Of a DNA stretch of 64,000 nucleotides, positions 63,322-64,000 are shown piece by piece. The position numbers and the translations under genes were made by a program. Within the stretch, counting starts at the first letter, position 1. Each line of letters starts with the position of its first letter. Source of the stretch: Erythrobacter sp. 3-20A1M (GTDB lineage Bacteria; Pseudomonadota; Alphaproteobacteria; Sphingomonadales; Sphingomonadaceae); the NCBI RefSeq assembly GCF_018636735.1, contig NZ_CP045200.1, forward strand, positions 2,386,001 through 2,450,000, given 5' to 3'. The notes under the pieces are model-generated. The model saw only the letters and a program-made list of their open reading frames with translations. It made no database searches and was not told where the DNA came from.

Positions 63322-64000
63322 TTATACGAGTTCGAATAGGCCTCGGGCGACCGGCGACGCGACTTGTTGCGATAGGTAGCTCGTAACCTGTTCGCTGGTT
63401 AACGGTTCGCTATAGAGATAGCCTTGGAGATGGGTGACGCCCAGCTTGCGCAGCAACTTCTGCTGAGCAATAGTCTCCACACCTTCGGCGACAACGTTCA
63501 TCGAAAGCTGCTCGCCCAGGCCGACCACGGCGGTGACGATCGCCTTGGCAGCGCGTGAATCCTCGACTTCCCCGATAAACGACTTATCGATCTTGACCTT
63601 GTCGAAGGGAAACGTCTGAAAATAACTTAGCGAAGAATAGCCGATCCCGAAATCGTCGATCGAAATTTGAATACCGTTCTGCTTAAGTAGTGCGAGCTGC
63701 GAGAAGGCCTCCTCGGCGTTCTGAATGACGAGGTTCTCGGTCACTTCCAGCTGCAGTCGATCAGCCGCCAGGCCCGTGTCCGCCAGCACGGCAAGGACGG
63801 TATCGACCAAGCGTCCCGAGAAGAACTGGCGCGGGGAAAGATTCACCGCGATCTTGATATGTTCGGGCCAGCTTTGCGCTTCGCGACAGGCGCGCCGCAA
63901 TACCTGTTCTCCCAGCATCTCGATAAGGCCGCAGTTTTCCGCCAGCGATATGAACACGTCCGGCGGCACCGGGCCCCGATCGGCTTCGGTCCAGCGCGCG
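63322..64000 (-). CDS. EAL domain protein (c-di-GMP phosphodiesterase), C-terminal part
   Basis: The frame reads in from the right edge, so the N-terminus is missing. Only the C-terminal portion of the EAL domain is visible: ALARW-type remnant (ARWTEADRGPVPPDVFI), VNLSPRQFFSG, LEVTENLVI (catalytic Glu), IDDFGIGYSSLSYF (two Asp), VKIDKSFI (Lys) and VVAEGVETIAQQKLL, ending with LQGYLYSEPL. All these residues are conserved, so the domain should be active. Whether a GGDEF or sensor domain precedes it cannot be seen. Confidence 0.9.
   Translation of the reverse strand, partial: ARWTEADRGPVPPDVFISLAENCGLIEMLGEQVLRRACREAQSWPEHIKIAVNLSPRQFFSGRLVDTVLAVLADTGLAADRLQLEVTENLVIQNAEEAFSQLALLKQNGIQISIDDFGIGYSSLSYFQTFPFDKVKIDKSFIGEVEDSRAAKAIVTAVVGLGEQLSMNVVAEGVETIAQQKLLRKLGVTHLQGYLYSEPLTSEQVTSYLSQQVASPVARGLFELV

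Overview
The window is a high-GC alphaproteobacterial chromosome segment. Gene content and protein sequences point to the Sphingomonadales, probably the Erythrobacteraceae/Sphingomonadaceae; this is inferred from recognised families, not from a search. Supporting features are the TonB-dependent receptors, the NDUFS4-like complex I accessory gene, dnaX coupled to ybaB, lon followed by an HU gene, and the small alphaproteobacterial SRP RNA.

Layout. 1-16,260 is core genome: a partial ABC-F ATPase, a SIMPL protein, a PepSY-like protein with an OmpR/PhoQ-type two-component pair, a PilZ protein, chorismate mutase, polyprenyl diphosphate synthase, HrpB helicase, a complex I subunit, SRP RNA (ffs), dnaX-ybaB, lon, HU, RlmB and tRNA-Tyr. 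16,258-27,823 is an integrated mobilizable element in the 3' end of tRNA-Tyr. It has a tyrosine integrase, a MOBQ/Ti-type relaxase with a recognisable oriT, TraC/TraD-like proteins, a restriction-modification cassette, and AlpA/excisionase genes at the far end. Clusters of an integrase arm-type repeat (GTGTGGGGAA) sit at both ends. 28,053-31,377 is an operon for a membrane PepSY/DUF2271/DUF4198/ApbE flavin-dependent redox system. 31,496-38,694 holds an S9 peptidase, a TonB receptor, a PaiB-like flavoprotein, an HSL-type hydrolase and a frameshifted AraC regulator.

38,868-56,951 is a galactoside/galactose (or arabinose) utilization locus: GH36 alpha-galactosidase, TonB receptor, galactose mutarotase (broken by an IS5-family element), an AraFGH-like ABC importer, an SDR dehydrogenase, an SMP-30 lactonase, a galactonate-dehydratase-like enolase-superfamily protein and a FadR-type GntR regulator. 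The enzymes fit the oxidative (De Ley-Doudoroff type) route from sugar to lactone to aldonate to 2-keto-3-deoxy-aldonate. The final kinase and aldolase are not in the window. Three divergent promoter regions in this locus each carry one copy of an AT-rich imperfect palindrome related to TATAAATATGATATATA, the probable GntR operator. One of the three lies between a penicillin-acylase-family gene and an M24 peptidase-like gene, which would place those two in the same regulon.

57,256-63,222 is a translationally coupled signalling operon: CHASE3 hybrid kinase with three receivers, CheR, a receiver-less CheB and a second REC-kinase. It is followed by a partial EAL protein on the other strand.

The most unusual element is the restriction-modification cassette on the mobile element. 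A PLD-fold (BfiI/NgoFVII-like) nuclease faces two adenine methyltransferases, and the EcoRI-type methyltransferase carries an N-terminal RelB/DinJ-type ribbon-helix-helix domain, suggesting a methyltransferase with a built-in repressor.
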